From the NCBI RefSeq assembly GCF_009733795.1, contig NZ_WNXX01000001.1, positions 248,001-312,000 of the forward strand: a stretch of 64,000 bases of DNA. The letters run 5' to 3'. Made by a program: the position numbers and the translations under genes. The notes beneath the pieces were generated by a model. It was given only the letters and a program-made list of their open reading frames with translations, ran no database searches and was not told the DNA's origin. How positions within the stretch are numbered: position 1 is the first letter of the stretch; the number at the start of each line of letters is the position of its first letter. This document shows positions 49,986-59,189 of this stretch, piece by piece. Origin of the DNA: Actinotalea caeni. GTDB taxonomy: Bacteria; Actinomycetota; Actinomycetes; Actinomycetales; Beutenbergiaceae.

Positions 49986-51145
49986 GTGGAGTAGGCGCTG
50001 TTCTCGTGGACGTAGGCGTGCGTGAGGTCGTTGGTCCAGACGGTGGCGGCGTGGTCGCCGGCGTGCAGGTCGATCAGGATGTGCACCTCTCGTGCGCTCG
50101 CGAGGTCGACGGCGTCACGCGGCTCGTGCGCCCCGCCGGCCCGGCAGACCATCACGCCGTTGATCGACACGTCGATCGCGTCGGGCTCGAAGGCGGCGAC
50201 CGTCTCCGGCACGGTACCGACCTGGGCGAGGATGCGCCCCCAGTTGGGGTCGTTGCCGAAGATCGCGGTCTTGACGAGGTTGGAGCGGGTGACCGCGCGC
50301 GCGACGGCGACGGCGGCCTCCTCGCTGTCGGCACCGACCACCTCCACGGCGACGTCGTGAGAGGCGCCCTCGGCGTCGGCGAGGAGCGCCCGGGCCAGCG
50401 TCGCGCACACCTCGGTGACGGCGGCGGTGAGCTCGTCGCGGTCGGGCGCGACACCGCTCGCACCGGAGGCGAGCAGCACGACGGTGTCCGACGTCGACAT
50501 CGCGCCGTCGGAGTCGATCCGGTCGAACGTGGTGCGGGTCGCCGCGCGCAGCGCGGCCTCGGCGTCGGCGGCGTCCACGACGGCGTCGGTCGTCAGCACG
50601 ACCAGCATCGTCGCGAGCGCGGGCGCGAGCATGCCTGCACCCTTGGCGATGCCGCCCACGGTCCAGCCCTCGCGCTCGGCCGCGGCCTGCTTCGGCACGG
50701 TGTCGGTGGTCATGATCGCCTCGGCGGCACGCGGGCCGCCGTCGTCGGAGAGGTCGGCGACCAGCGGGTCGATGCCGGCGAGGAGCCGGTCGATCGGCAG
50801 CCGCTCGCCGATGAGCCCGGTCGAGGCGACGAGCACGTCGGCGGCGGAGACGCCGAGCGCGGCCGCGACCGTCTCGGCGGTGCGGTGGGTGTCGAGGAAC
50901 CCCTCGGGCCCGGTGCACACGTTCGCCCCGCCGGAGTTGAGCACGACGGCGTGCGCCACGCCGTCGGACACCGCCTGCCGCGACCACGTGACCGGGTGGC
51001 CGACCACCCGGTTGGACGTGAACACGGCCGCGGCGACGTGCTCGGGCCCGTCGTTGACGACGAGCGCCAGGTCGGGACGGCCCGACGCCTTGAGACCGGC
51101 GGTGACGCCGGCGGCGCGGAAGCCCTTCGGGCTGGTGACGGTCAC
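49982..51145 (-). CDS. argJ: Ornithine acetyltransferase / N-acetylglutamate synthase
   Basis: Recycles the acetyl group from acetylornithine to glutamate. The 387-residue precursor is cut by itself at the Ala-Thr-type site in [11 protein letters not shown]; the following Thr becomes the nucleophile. GTG 51145 ([13 protein letters not shown]) is chosen. Whether it also makes acetylglutamate from acetyl-CoA is not clear from sequence. It follows argC by 11 nt. Confidence 0.95.
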   Translation of the reverse strand: MTVTSPKGFRAAGVTAGLKASGRPDLALVVNDGPEHVAAAVFTSNRVVGHPVTWSRQAVSDGVAHAVVLNSGGANVCTGPEGFLDTHRTAETVAAALGVSAADVLVASTGLIGERLPIDRLLAGIDPLVADLSDDGGPRAAEAIMTTDTVPKQAAAEREGWTVGGIAKGAGMLAPALATMLVVLTTDAVVDAADAEAALRAATRTTFDRIDSDGAMSTSDTVVLLASGASGVAPDRDELTAAVTEVCATLARALLADAEGASHDVAVEVVGADSEEAAVAVARAVTRSNLVKTAIFGNDPNWGRILAQVGTVPETVAAFEPDAIDVSINGVMVCRAGGAHEPRDAVDLASAREVHILIDLHAGDHAATVWTNDLTHAYVHENSAYST

Positions 51146-51156
51146 GCGTCCTCCGA

Positions 51157-52245
51157 TCAGGGGGCGACGGCGGTCGTCGGCAGACCGAGCGTCTCGGGCA
51201 GGCCCAGCGCCAGGTTCATCGACTGCACCGCGCCGCCCGCGGTGCCCTTGACGAGGTTGTCGATCGCGCAGACCGTGACGACGCGGCCCGCCTTGGCGTC
51301 GACGGCGACCTGCACGAGCGCGGTGTTCGCGCCCGTGGTCGCGCCGCTGGTCGGCCACTGCCCCTCCGGCAGCAGCCGCACGAACGGCTCGTCGGCGTAG
51401 TACGCCTCCCACGCGGCGCGCACCGAGGCGGCGGAGACGCCGGCGGCCAGCGGCGCCGTCGTCGTCGCGAGGATGCCGCGCGCCATCGGGACGAGCACGG
51501 GGGTGAAGGAGATCCGGACCTCGCCCGCGCCGGCGGCGCCGAGGTTCTGCACGATCTCGGGGATGTGCCGGTGGCTGCCGCCGACCGCGTACGGCACCGC
51601 GCTGCCCAGGCCCTCGGACGCGAGCAGGTGGGTCTTGGCAGCCTTGCCGGCCCCGGAGTACCCGACCGCGAGCACCGCGACGACGTCGGTGGTGTCGACG
51701 AGACCGGTCGCGACCCCGGGCTGCAGCCCGAGCGTGACCGCGGTGACGTTGCACCCGGGGACGGCGACCCGGGTCGTGCCGGGCAGCACCTCGCGCTGGC
51801 GGGTCAGCCGGGAGTCGCCCTCGGCCGCGAGGATCAGCTCCGGGAGCCCGTACGTCCAGGTGCCGGCGTGCTCGGAGCCGTAGTACTCGCGCCAGGCTGC
51901 GGCGTCGACGAGGCGGTGGTCGGCACCGCAGTCGAGGATCAGCGGGCCGGCACCGGGCGCGCTGAGCGCCTCGAGCTCGGCGGCGACCCTGCCGGAGGCG
52001 CCGTGCGGCAGCGCGAGCACGACGACGTCGTGCCCGGCGAGGTTCTGCGCCGTGGTCTCGGCGAACGTGCGGCCGGCGAGCGCCGGGTGCGCCGCGAGGT
52101 GCGGGTGCGCGGAGAGGACGGGCTCACCCGCGTTCGAGTGCGCCGTCAGGGCGCCGATCTCGATCTCGGGGTGGTCGAGGAGCAGTCGGAGCACCTCGCC
52201 GCCGGCGTAGCCGGAGGCCCCGGCGATCGCAAGACTTGCAGTCAC
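51157..52245 (-). CDS. argC: N-acetyl-gamma-glutamyl-phosphate reductase
   Basis: A 362-residue reductase with the Rossmann motif [16 protein letters not shown] and the catalytic Cys in [18 protein letters not shown], plus the GSHRHIPEI His motif. The preferred start is GTG 52245, 7 nt after a TATACT -10 box (52253-52258), which gives a leaderless mRNA; ATG 52251 would add two residues and lies inside the promoter. It opens the argCJBDFRH series, with an ARG box over its promoter. Confidence 0.93.
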   Translation of the reverse strand: MTASLAIAGASGYAGGEVLRLLLDHPEIEIGALTAHSNAGEPVLSAHPHLAAHPALAGRTFAETTAQNLAGHDVVVLALPHGASGRVAAELEALSAPGAGPLILDCGADHRLVDAAAWREYYGSEHAGTWTYGLPELILAAEGDSRLTRQREVLPGTTRVAVPGCNVTAVTLGLQPGVATGLVDTTDVVAVLAVGYSGAGKAAKTHLLASEGLGSAVPYAVGGSHRHIPEIVQNLGAAGAGEVRISFTPVLVPMARGILATTTAPLAAGVSAASVRAAWEAYYADEPFVRLLPEGQWPTSGATTGANTALVQVAVDAKAGRVVTVCAIDNLVKGTAGGAVQSMNLALGLPETLGLPTTAVAP

Positions 52246-52261
52246 TCGCATAAGTATACAT
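52246..52261 (-). promoter_or_regulatory. ARG box over the argC promoter
   Basis: Minus strand ATGTATACTTATGCGA resembles the ARG-box consensus (TGNAT-N4-ATNCA) and overlaps the TATACT -10. ArgR bound here would block transcription of the arginine genes. Confidence 0.65.
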
Positions 52262-52298
52262 CCGAGCCTCGTTCACCACGCTACGCCATGCGCTGGAC

Positions 52299-52325
52299 TT
52301 AGCACTCGATGCACTCGAGTGCTAA
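52299..52325 (+). promoter_or_regulatory. CIRCE element (HrcA operator)
   Basis: TTAGCACTC, nine nt and GAGTGCTAA match the CIRCE consensus perfectly. It overlaps a promoter for the hsp20 gene: TTAGCA (52299-52304), 18 nt, TAATCT (52323-52328). HrcA would repress the gene until heat stress. Confidence 0.9.
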
Positions 52326-52431
52326 TCTTGAGATGCCCCTCGGGGCACTGCCTCGCAGGGGCGACGACGCCACGACACGCCGGGACGCCGCAGGGTGCGG
52401 CGCCCGCCGGATCTGCAAGGAGGTGGTGGTT

Positions 52432-52896
52432 GTGGCACTGACCTTCGACCCCTTCCGTGAGATGGACCGGCTGACGGCCCGGCTGCTCACCGGTGACGGC
52501 GTCACTCGCGCCGCCAGCTGGATGCCGATGGACCTGTACCGGGTGGACGACCACTACGTCGTCAACGTCGACCTGCCCGGCGTCGACCCGGGCTCGATCG
52601 ACCTCGACGTGGACGGCAGCACCCTGACGATCGCGGCCGAGCGCACGATCGGCGCGGCGGAGGGTGCCCGCTGGCTGGCCCAGGAGCGCCCGGCCGGTCG
52701 CTTCACGCGTCAGCTCGCCCTGGGTCGTGACATCGACATGGACGCGATCCACGCGACCTACGAGAACGGCGTGCTGTCGCTGAGCATCCCGATCGCGGAC
52801 CGCGCGAAGCCGCGCAAGATCGCCGTCGAGCACAGCGCCGGCCCGCGCGAGATCACGCACGAGGAGGCTCCCGCGACCGTCGAGTCGAGCAGCTGA
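52432..52896 (+). CDS. hsp20: Hsp20/alpha-crystallin small heat-shock protein
   Basis: A 154-residue ATP-independent chaperone. The alpha-crystallin core runs from about MPMDLYRVDDHYVVN to the end, including LPGVDPGSIDLDV, and GVLSLSIPIADRAKP. The GTG at 52432 has an AAGGAGG eight nt upstream, which makes this start clear. A CIRCE element lies about 105 nt upstream, so it is probably HrcA-controlled. It diverges from argC. Confidence 0.94.
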   Translation: MALTFDPFREMDRLTARLLTGDGVTRAASWMPMDLYRVDDHYVVNVDLPGVDPGSIDLDVDGSTLTIAAERTIGAAEGARWLAQERPAGRFTRQLALGRDIDMDAIHATYENGVLSLSIPIADRAKPRKIAVEHSAGPREITHEEAPATVESSS

Positions 52897-52952
52897 GCCG
52901 ACGCCGTCCTGCTGCCCCGGGTCCGCCCCGGCGCCGGTCGGGCCCGCGGGGC

Positions 52953-53471
52953 TCACCGGGGCAGCAGGCCCGCTCCCTCGCGGTGGTCGAACACCAGGTG
53001 GGTCTCGGTCTGACGTACGACGCGGTGCGTCGTGATGTGGTTGAGCACCAGGTCCCGCAGCGCGAGCGCGTCGGCCGCCGCGACGTGCAGGTAGAAGTCG
53101 TCGGCACCGGCGACGTGGAAGACCTGCAGCGCGCCCGGCACCGCCGCCAGCGCGTCGTAGAGGGTGTTGACGTGCTCGTGGCTGTGGCTGCCGAGGCGCA
53201 CCTTGATCATCGCCTGCACGGGGCTGCCGAGGGCGGCCGGGTCCAGGCGCACCGTCGCGCCCCGGATCACGCCGCGGCGTCGCAGCGCGCGCACCCGGTA
53301 GGCGCACGTCGACTCGGCGACGCCGAGCCGGCGCGCGAGCGCCTTGTTGGTGGTGCTCGCGTCCTCGACCAGGGCCAGCAGGATGGCCCGGTCCAGCGGG
53401 TCGAGCCCGGTCTCCGCCTGCGTTCCGGCCAATGCCGCCGCCTCCCCCGCTCCATCGGTTGCGCGATCCAC
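52953..53471 (-). CDS. Lrp/AsnC family transcriptional regulator
   Basis: A 172-residue regulator with an N-terminal HTH (LDRAILLALVEDASTTNKAL to RRLGVAESTCAYRVRAL) and a C-terminal RAM ligand domain (MIKVRLGSHSHEHVN, FHVAGADDFYLHV). It likely senses an amino acid. It diverges from a PLP sulfur-amino-acid enzyme, its probable target. Start GTG 53471 is uncertain. Confidence 0.9.
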   Translation of the reverse strand: MDRATDGAGEAAALAGTQAETGLDPLDRAILLALVEDASTTNKALARRLGVAESTCAYRVRALRRRGVIRGATVRLDPAALGSPVQAMIKVRLGSHSHEHVNTLYDALAAVPGALQVFHVAGADDFYLHVAAADALALRDLVLNHITTHRVVRQTETHLVFDHREGAGLLPR

Positions 53472-53545
53472 GCATCATCGCAGCCCGTGCTGCACGACGT
53501 GCAACCGAGGTGGCTGCGGGTTGCGCGCTCGCCCATGCTGGCGCC

Positions 53546-54745
53546 ATGACGCTGCGCCCCGAGACCCTGGCCGTGCACGCGGGCCGCGACGACCTCGCAG
53601 CCCTGGGTGTGCACGCGCCGCCGATCGACCTGTCCTCGACCTATCCGCTGCTCGACGTCGAGCACGGCGGCGACTCGTACGAGTCGATGGCGCTCGGCGG
53701 CGAGCCGCTGGCGGCGGGCGGCATGGTCTACCAGCGCCTGTGGAACCCGACGGTCGCGCGCTTCGAGGGCGCGCTGGCGGCGCTCGAGGGTGCCGAGGCG
53801 GCGGTCGCCTTCGCCTCCGGCATGGCCGCGGTCACGGCGGCCGTGCTCGCCTCCACGACCGCCGTCGGGCGGCGCCACGTCGTCGCCGTCCGTCCGCTCT
53901 ACGGCGGCACCGACCACCTGCTCGCGAGCGGCCTGCTCGGCACCGAGACGACGTTCTGCGCACCGGGGTCGGTGCGGTCCGCCCTCCGGCCCGACACCGG
54001 TCTGGTGGTGCTCGAGACGCCCGCGAACCCGACCCTGGACCTCGTCGACGTCGCGGCGGTCGCCGAGCAGGCGGGCGACGTGCCGGTGCTCGTCGACAAC
54101 ACGTTCGCGACGCCGGTGCTGCAGCAGCCGCTGCGCTGGGGCGCCCGGATGTCGCTGCACAGCGCGACCAAGTACCTCGGCGGCCACGGCGACGTGGTGG
54201 GCGGCGTCGTGGCGTGCGACCGCGAGACGGCGGCCGCGCTGCGCCGGGTCCGCGCGGTCACGGGCGGGCTGATGCACCCGCTCGCCGGCTACCTGCTGCA
54301 CCGCGGCCTGGCGACGCTGCCGACGCGCGTCCGGGCCCAGGAGGCCTCGGCGCGGACGCTCGCGACGTGGCTGACCGAGCACCCCGCCGTCGAGCGCGTG
54401 CACCACCCCGCGCTCGCCGAGGACCCCGACGGCGTCGTCGGCCGGCAGCTGCTCGGCACCGGCGCGATGGTCACGATCGAGGTGCGCGGCGGCTACGAGG
54501 CCGCGCGCGCCACGATCGAGGCGCTGCGCGTGTTCACGCACGCGGTCTCGCTCGGCGGGGTGGACTCCCTCGCCCAGCACCCGGCGGCGCTGACGCACCG
54601 CCCGGTCGCGCCCGACGCCCGACCGGCCGCGAACGTCGTGCGGCTCTCGGTCGGGCTCGAGGCCGTCGAGGACCTGCAGGCCGACCTCGACCAGGCGCTG
54701 CGGGCGGCGGCACGGACGGTCGGGGTGAGCGCCCTGGCGGGCTGA
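53546..54745 (+). CDS. Cys/Met metabolism PLP-dependent enzyme (trans-sulfuration family)
   Basis: A 399-residue PLP enzyme. The PLP Lys is residue 209 in SLHSATKYLGGHGD, with YQRLWNPTVARFE, FASGMAAVTAAV and the VDNTFATPV motif. It belongs to the group of cystathionine gamma-synthases, gamma-lyases and methionine gamma-lyases; which reaction is not clear. ATG 53546 lies 6 nt after a CATGCT box. The divergent Lrp gene suggests amino-acid-regulated expression. Confidence 0.9.
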   Translation: MTLRPETLAVHAGRDDLAALGVHAPPIDLSSTYPLLDVEHGGDSYESMALGGEPLAAGGMVYQRLWNPTVARFEGALAALEGAEAAVAFASGMAAVTAAVLASTTAVGRRHVVAVRPLYGGTDHLLASGLLGTETTFCAPGSVRSALRPDTGLVVLETPANPTLDLVDVAAVAEQAGDVPVLVDNTFATPVLQQPLRWGARMSLHSATKYLGGHGDVVGGVVACDRETAAALRRVRAVTGGLMHPLAGYLLHRGLATLPTRVRAQEASARTLATWLTEHPAVERVHHPALAEDPDGVVGRQLLGTGAMVTIEVRGGYEAARATIEALRVFTHAVSLGGVDSLAQHPAALTHRPVAPDARPAANVVRLSVGLEAVEDLQADLDQALRAAARTVGVSALAG

Positions 54746-54775
54746 GCACCCCGCGCGACCTGGAAGACTGCTCCC

Positions 54776-55444
54776 ATGCGAACGTTCGTCCAGGGTGTCG
54801 AGGTCTCCGACTACCCCGAGGTGCCGCCGGAGACCCTGCGCGGCAAGGTGCTGCGCGTGACCGAGGTCGGCGAGGAGGTGCTGCACCGGCGCAACGCCGA
54901 CGTCCCCGAGGAGATGTTCGGGACCGACGAGCTGCGCACGCTCGTCGACGACATGTTCACGACGATGGCGGTCGCCGAGGGCGTCGGGCTGGCGGCGAAC
55001 CAGGTCGGTGTCGACCTGCGGCTGTTCGTCTACGACCTGCCCGACACCGACGACGACGCCCGGCACGTCGGCCACATCTGCAACCCGGTCGTCGAGGTGG
55101 ACCCCTCGGCCGGCACCAACGAGCACGAGGAGGGCTGCCTGTCGGTGCCCGGGCCGGGCGCGGACCTGTTCCGGCCCAGCCGCGTCGTCGTCACCGGCAC
55201 CGACATCGAGGGCGCGCCGCTGCGGATCGAGGGCACCGGCTACTTCGCCCGCTGCCTGCAGCACGAGACCGACCACACCAACGGGCGCCTCTACATCGAC
55301 CTGCTCGCCAAGCGCGAGCGCAAGCGCGTGCTCGCCGACATGCTCGAGCTGCGCGACCGGGTCATCGAGCGGCGCACCCGGCTCGCGCGCGAGCTGGACC
55401 GCGAGCCCGCCGAGTACCCCGCGCAGCCGCCCAGCGCGGGCTGA
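54776..55444 (+). CDS. def: Peptide deformylase
   Basis: Removes the formyl group from nascent N-terminal Met. A 222-residue protein with the three motifs GVGLAANQVG, EEGCLSVPG (Cys 121) and LQHETDHTNG (His 163, His 167, Glu 164), so it is complete. It has an N-terminal extension of about 20 residues. ATG 54776 lies 6 nt after AAGACT. Confidence 0.95.
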   Translation: MRTFVQGVEVSDYPEVPPETLRGKVLRVTEVGEEVLHRRNADVPEEMFGTDELRTLVDDMFTTMAVAEGVGLAANQVGVDLRLFVYDLPDTDDDARHVGHICNPVVEVDPSAGTNEHEEGCLSVPGPGADLFRPSRVVVTGTDIEGAPLRIEGTGYFARCLQHETDHTNGRLYIDLLAKRERKRVLADMLELRDRVIERRTRLARELDREPAEYPAQPPSAG

Positions 55445-55456
55445 GCCGCCCGCCCC

Positions 55457-56971
55457 TCAGCGGGGCGGCAGGGTCGGCAGGTCGAGCGCACGCAGCGCGG
55501 CGAACGTCGGGGCGAGCGCGTCGTAGAGGCCGTCGAGCACGGGCCGCAGCCGCGCGTAGGTCTCGACGTGCGCGGGCACCGGCTCGACCGTCCGCACCAC
55601 GCGCACGGCGGCCGCGGTCGCCTCGAGGGAGTCGACGATCCCCAGCGCCCTCATGCCCAGGATCGCGGCGCCGTAGCCCGACCCCTGCTGGCCGTCCAGC
55701 AGGTCGAGCGGCATCGCGAAGGCGTCGGCGAGCAGCTGCTGCCACAGCGCGCTGCGCATGACGCCGCCCGTGCCGCGCACCGAGTCGACCGCGATCCCGG
55801 CGGCGCGCATCGAGTCCAGCACGAGCGCGAGCTGCAGCGCGACGCCCTCGATCGCGGCGCGCACCATGTGCGGGCGGCCGTGCTCGCGCGTGAGCCCGAC
55901 GAAGGCGCCCCGCCCCAGCGAGGTCCACCGCGGGGCGCGCTCGCTCATGAGGTACGGCGCCATCAGCAGGCCGCCGCTGCCGGGCGGTGCCTGCGCCGCC
56001 AGGGCCAGCAGCGCCTCCTCGGCGCCCGGGCCCAGGTCCGGGGCGAGCGCCTCGAGCGCCCACCGCATGACGATCCCGCCGTTGGTGACCGCTCCCCCGA
56101 CGACCCACAGCCCCGGCGCGAGCGCGTAGCAGAACACCCGGCCGGCGGGGTCGACGACCGGACGGTCGACGACGACGCGCAGCGCCCCGGACGTGCCGAG
56201 CGAGCACGCCGCCATGCCGGGGCGGACGGCACCGACGCCGAGGTTCGCGAGCGGCCCGTCGCCGCCGCCGACGACGACCGGCGTGCCCGTCGGCAGCCCG
56301 ACCCGTGCGGCGGGGGCGGCGGCGAGCGGCAGCGCCTGGGTGGTCGGCACGAGCTCGGGCAGCTGCTCGGCCGTCACGCCGGCGAGCGCGAGCGCCTCGG
56401 CGTCCCAGCGCAGCGACGCGAGGTCGAGCAGCCCGGAGGCCGAGGCGAGCGAGTGGTCGACGACCAGCCGGCCGGTGAGGTGCAGCAGCAGGTACTCCTT
56501 GACGCCGCACCACCAGCGCGCCCGGTCGCACAGCTGCGGCGCGTGCCGCGCGAACCAGCGCAGCCGCACCAGCGGCGACATCGGGTGCACGGGGGTGCCG
56601 GTGCGACGGTGCAGCGCGAGACCCGGCCCCGCCCGGAGCTCGTCGGCCTCGGCCTGGGCGCGCGTGTCGGCCCACGAGGTCAGCGCGGTGAGCGGGCGCC
56701 CGTCGCCGTCGAGCGCCATCAGCGTGTGCATCGCCGAGCTCAGCGCGACGCCCGCGACCCGGCCGGGACCGACGGCCGCGACCACCTCGGCGAGCAGCGA
56801 CTCCACGGTCGCGCGGATCTGCTCGGGGTCCTGCTCGGCGTGGCCGGGGTGCGGCGCGTGCAGCGGGTAGCCGCGCTCGGCCTCGGCGACCGCCCGGCCG
56901 CTGGGCTCGTAGGCGACGACCTTGGTGGCGGTGGTCCCGACGTCGACGGCGATGACGAGCGGTCCGGGCAC
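55457..56971 (-). CDS. gntK: FGGY family carbohydrate kinase, probable gluconokinase
   Basis: A 504-residue sugar kinase. The N-terminal phosphate motif is IAVDVGTTATKVVAY, and the YPLHAPHPGHAEQDPEQI stretch and GGAVTNGGIVMRWALE segment resemble FGGY gluconate kinases (GntK). It would phosphorylate gluconate to 6-phosphogluconate; xylulose or a related sugar is possible. GTG 56971 lies 7 nt after TACGGT on the minus strand, so it is likely leaderless. It diverges from a quinone oxidoreductase across 40 nt. Confidence 0.87.
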   Translation of the reverse strand: MPGPLVIAVDVGTTATKVVAYEPSGRAVAEAERGYPLHAPHPGHAEQDPEQIRATVESLLAEVVAAVGPGRVAGVALSSAMHTLMALDGDGRPLTALTSWADTRAQAEADELRAGPGLALHRRTGTPVHPMSPLVRLRWFARHAPQLCDRARWWCGVKEYLLLHLTGRLVVDHSLASASGLLDLASLRWDAEALALAGVTAEQLPELVPTTQALPLAAAPAARVGLPTGTPVVVGGGDGPLANLGVGAVRPGMAACSLGTSGALRVVVDRPVVDPAGRVFCYALAPGLWVVGGAVTNGGIVMRWALEALAPDLGPGAEEALLALAAQAPPGSGGLLMAPYLMSERAPRWTSLGRGAFVGLTREHGRPHMVRAAIEGVALQLALVLDSMRAAGIAVDSVRGTGGVMRSALWQQLLADAFAMPLDLLDGQQGSGYGAAILGMRALGIVDSLEATAAAVRVVRTVEPVPAHVETYARLRPVLDGLYDALAPTFAALRALDLPTLPPR

Positions 56972-56978
56972 GTGCCCG

Positions 56979-57005
56979 ACCGTAGCGGACACGCGTCGGT
57001 AGGTT
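56979..57005. promoter_or_regulatory. Divergent leaderless-type promoters between gntK and quinone oxidoreductase
   Basis: Minus-strand TACGGT (56979-56984) lies 7 nt before GTG 56971. Plus-strand TAGGTT (57000-57005) lies 6 nt before GTG 57012. The whole intergenic gap is 40 nt and neither gene has a Shine-Dalgarno sequence. Confidence 0.5.
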
Positions 57006-57011
57006 GGACAC

Positions 57012-57998
57012 GTGCGAGCGATCGAGGCAGCGACGAGCGGTGGTCCCGAGGTTCTCGAGCAGGTGGAGGTCCCCGACCCCGTGCCCGGTCCCGGCCAGCT
57101 GCTGGTGCGGACCGAGGCGATCGGGCTGAACTTCATCGACACCTACCAGCGCAGCGGCACCTACCAGGTCGAGCACCCGTTCCGTCCAGGTGGCGAGGGC
57201 ACCGGCACCGTCGTCGCGGTCGGCGACGGCGTGGACTCGCCGGCGGTGGGCGACGCCGTCGCGTGGGCGGTCTCGGTCACGGGCTCCTACGCCGAGCTCG
57301 TCGTGGTCGACGCCGACCACGCCCTCCCGGTGCCCGACGGCCTCGACCTGCGCACGGCCGCGGCGCTGCCGCTGCAGGGGCTCACCGTGAGCATGCTGGT
57401 CGACGGCGCCTTCCACCTGCGGGAGGGCCACGACGTGCTGCTGACCGCGGGCGCGGGCGGCGTCGGGCTGCTGCTCACCCAGGTCGCCGCGCACCTCGGC
57501 GCGCGCGTGCTCACGACGACCTCGACCGACGAGAAGGAACGCCTCTCGCGCGAGGCGGGCGCCGCCGAGGTGATCCGCTACGACCGGATGGACGACCTCG
57601 CCACCGAGCTCCCGGCCGCGGTGCGCGAGCTCACCGGCGGCGCGGGCGTGCACGTCGTCTACGACGGCGTCGGGCGCGCCACGTTCGACGGCTCTCTCGG
57701 CTCGCTGCGTCGCCGCGGCACGCTGGTGCTGTTCGGCGCCGCGAGCGGTCCGGTGCCGCCGTTCGACCCGCAACGCCTCAACCGTGCCGGCTCGCTGTTC
57801 CTCACGCGGCCGACGATGATGCACTACATCGCCGACGTCGACGAGCGGGCGCGTCGCTGGCAGCAGGTGTCGGGCTGGGTGACCGACGGCGTCGTCGACC
57901 TCCGGGTCGGCGCGACGTTCCCGCTGGTTGACGCCGCGGCGGCGCACACGGCGCTCGAGGGGCGTCAGACCACGGGCAAGGTGCTGCTGCTGCCCTGA
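57012..57998 (+). CDS. NADPH:quinone oxidoreductase (zeta-crystallin type MDR)
   Basis: A 328-residue zinc-free medium-chain dehydrogenase/reductase. Motifs are GLNFIDTYQRSG near the N-terminus, ALPLQGLTVSMLVD and the nucleotide loop GAGGVGLLLTQVAAHLGAR, with NADPH-type residues after it. It likely reduces quinones with NADPH. GTG 57012 lies 6 nt after TAGGTT. Its last 34 nt overlap the convergent flavodoxin-like gene. Confidence 0.9.
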   Translation: MRAIEAATSGGPEVLEQVEVPDPVPGPGQLLVRTEAIGLNFIDTYQRSGTYQVEHPFRPGGEGTGTVVAVGDGVDSPAVGDAVAWAVSVTGSYAELVVVDADHALPVPDGLDLRTAAALPLQGLTVSMLVDGAFHLREGHDVLLTAGAGGVGLLLTQVAAHLGARVLTTTSTDEKERLSREAGAAEVIRYDRMDDLATELPAAVRELTGGAGVHVVYDGVGRATFDGSLGSLRRRGTLVLFGAASGPVPPFDPQRLNRAGSLFLTRPTMMHYIADVDERARRWQQVSGWVTDGVVDLRVGATFPLVDAAAAHTALEGRQTTGKVLLLP

Positions 57999-58504
57999 GC
58001 CTGCACGGCGAGCCGGCACGCCACCGCCTGCGCCCAGGCGCGCACCATCTCCGGGTCGCGGCGGTCGCGGTCGGCGGCCCCCACGGCGCCGATGAGCGCA
58101 CGCTCGGCCGCGCTGAGCCGCCGGGTGTCGACGACGCCGCCGAACACCGGGTAGCGGGCACCGCGGTAGCCGTCGCTCGCGGGTGCCGTGACGGCGGGGC
58201 GCAGCGGGTCGGCGGTCGGGCTCTTGATCCCGACGGCGAAGACCCACACCGGCCCGGCGAGCGTGCGCGTGAGCCGCTCGGCCACGGCCTTGCCCTGCGC
58301 CAGCACGCGCGCGCCGTACACGGGGCTGCCGACCACGGCGGCGTCGACGTCGGTCAGCTCGTCGACGACGTCGGCGAGCTCCAGGAGCACCGCGGCGTCG
58401 GCGGTGCGGACCTCGTGGCCGGCGAGCCGCAGCTCGTCGGCGACGAGCGCGCCGACCTCGTGGGTGCTGCCGTGCTTGGACGCTGTGGCGACGAGAACTC
58501 TCAT
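57965..58504 (-). CDS. Flavodoxin-like protein
   Basis: A 179-residue flavodoxin-fold protein with the FMN phosphate loop VATASKHGSTHEVG and VVGSPVYGARVL. It resembles the menaquinone-dependent protoporphyrinogen oxidase HemG group but the substrate is unclear. ATG 58504 has GATGCT six nt upstream. The end overlaps the convergent quinone oxidoreductase gene by 34 nt. Confidence 0.85.
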   Translation of the reverse strand: MRVLVATASKHGSTHEVGALVADELRLAGHEVRTADAAVLLELADVVDELTDVDAAVVGSPVYGARVLAQGKAVAERLTRTLAGPVWVFAVGIKSPTADPLRPAVTAPASDGYRGARYPVFGGVVDTRRLSAAERALIGAVGAADRDRRDPEMVRAWAQAVACRLAVQAQGSSSTLPVV

Positions 58505-58564
58505 GGGCTCAGCATCGGGCCGGCCCACGGACCGGGTCTGGGACCCAGGTCCCGGGTGGTGGCG

Positions 58565-59157
58565 CTACTGGATGCCCTGCGCCATCAGCCGGTCGATCGC
58601 CGCCAGCGCCGTCTCGGTGCCGGTGACGGCGACGCCGCCCTCCTCGGGCCGGCGCACCCACGCCCACCGGGCGAGCTGCTCGACCGGGCCGCTCACGCGC
58701 GCGGTGGGCTCGCCGTCGTGCAGCCGGACGGCGCGTGGCTCGTCGAACTCCTTGCCGGACTTCGGGCCTCGTAGGTCTGCATCCGGCGCGTGAAGCCGGC
58801 GGTCTGGTCGGCGTCCCACCAGGTCCAGCGCGGCACCTCGTCGTCGAGCGCACCCAGCTGCTCGAGCAGCGCCGCGGTGGCGGCCTCGCGCACCGGCAGC
58901 AGCTCGGCGACCGTCGCGGGGCGCGCGGGCTTGTCCTCCTCGATCGCCTCGACGGCCGCGTCGTCGCGAGGGTCGCGGGCGAGCACGGCGGACCAGAAGG
59001 TGTGCACCTCGGTGAGGTGGTAGAGCAGGTCGGCGAGGTCCCACCCCGGGCACGTCGGCACGGGGGCCTGCGGGTCGGCCTGCGCCACCACCTCGGCGAG
59101 CCGTCGCAACTCGGTCTCGATCACGGCGTGCCTGACGTGCTTGGCGAGCGTGTCCAT
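58565..59157 (-). pseudogene. Maleylpyruvate isomerase (mycothiol) family gene, broken by deletion and frameshift
   Basis: The first 130 residues (MDTLAKHVRHAVIETELRRL to TWWDADQTAGFTRRMQTYEA) read as the DinB-like family N-terminus. At about 58765-58770 the frame is lost and the continuing family sequence (SGKEFDEPRAVRLHD, VEQLARWAWVRRPEEG, LMAQGIQ) runs in another frame to 58565. About 70-80 residues of the usual middle are missing, so an internal deletion with a frameshift is the best reading. The start has TACCGT six nt before ATG 59157. A sequencing error alone would not remove this much. Confidence 0.75.
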
Positions 59158-59163
59158 CGATCG

Positions 59164-59169
59164 ACGGTA
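59164..59169 (-). promoter_or_regulatory. Leaderless-type -10 box of the broken gene
   Basis: Minus-strand TACCGT lies 6 nt before ATG 59157. Retained promoter suggests recent decay. Confidence 0.35.
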
Positions 59170-59189
59170 GCCCGCAGGGCCGACAGCCG

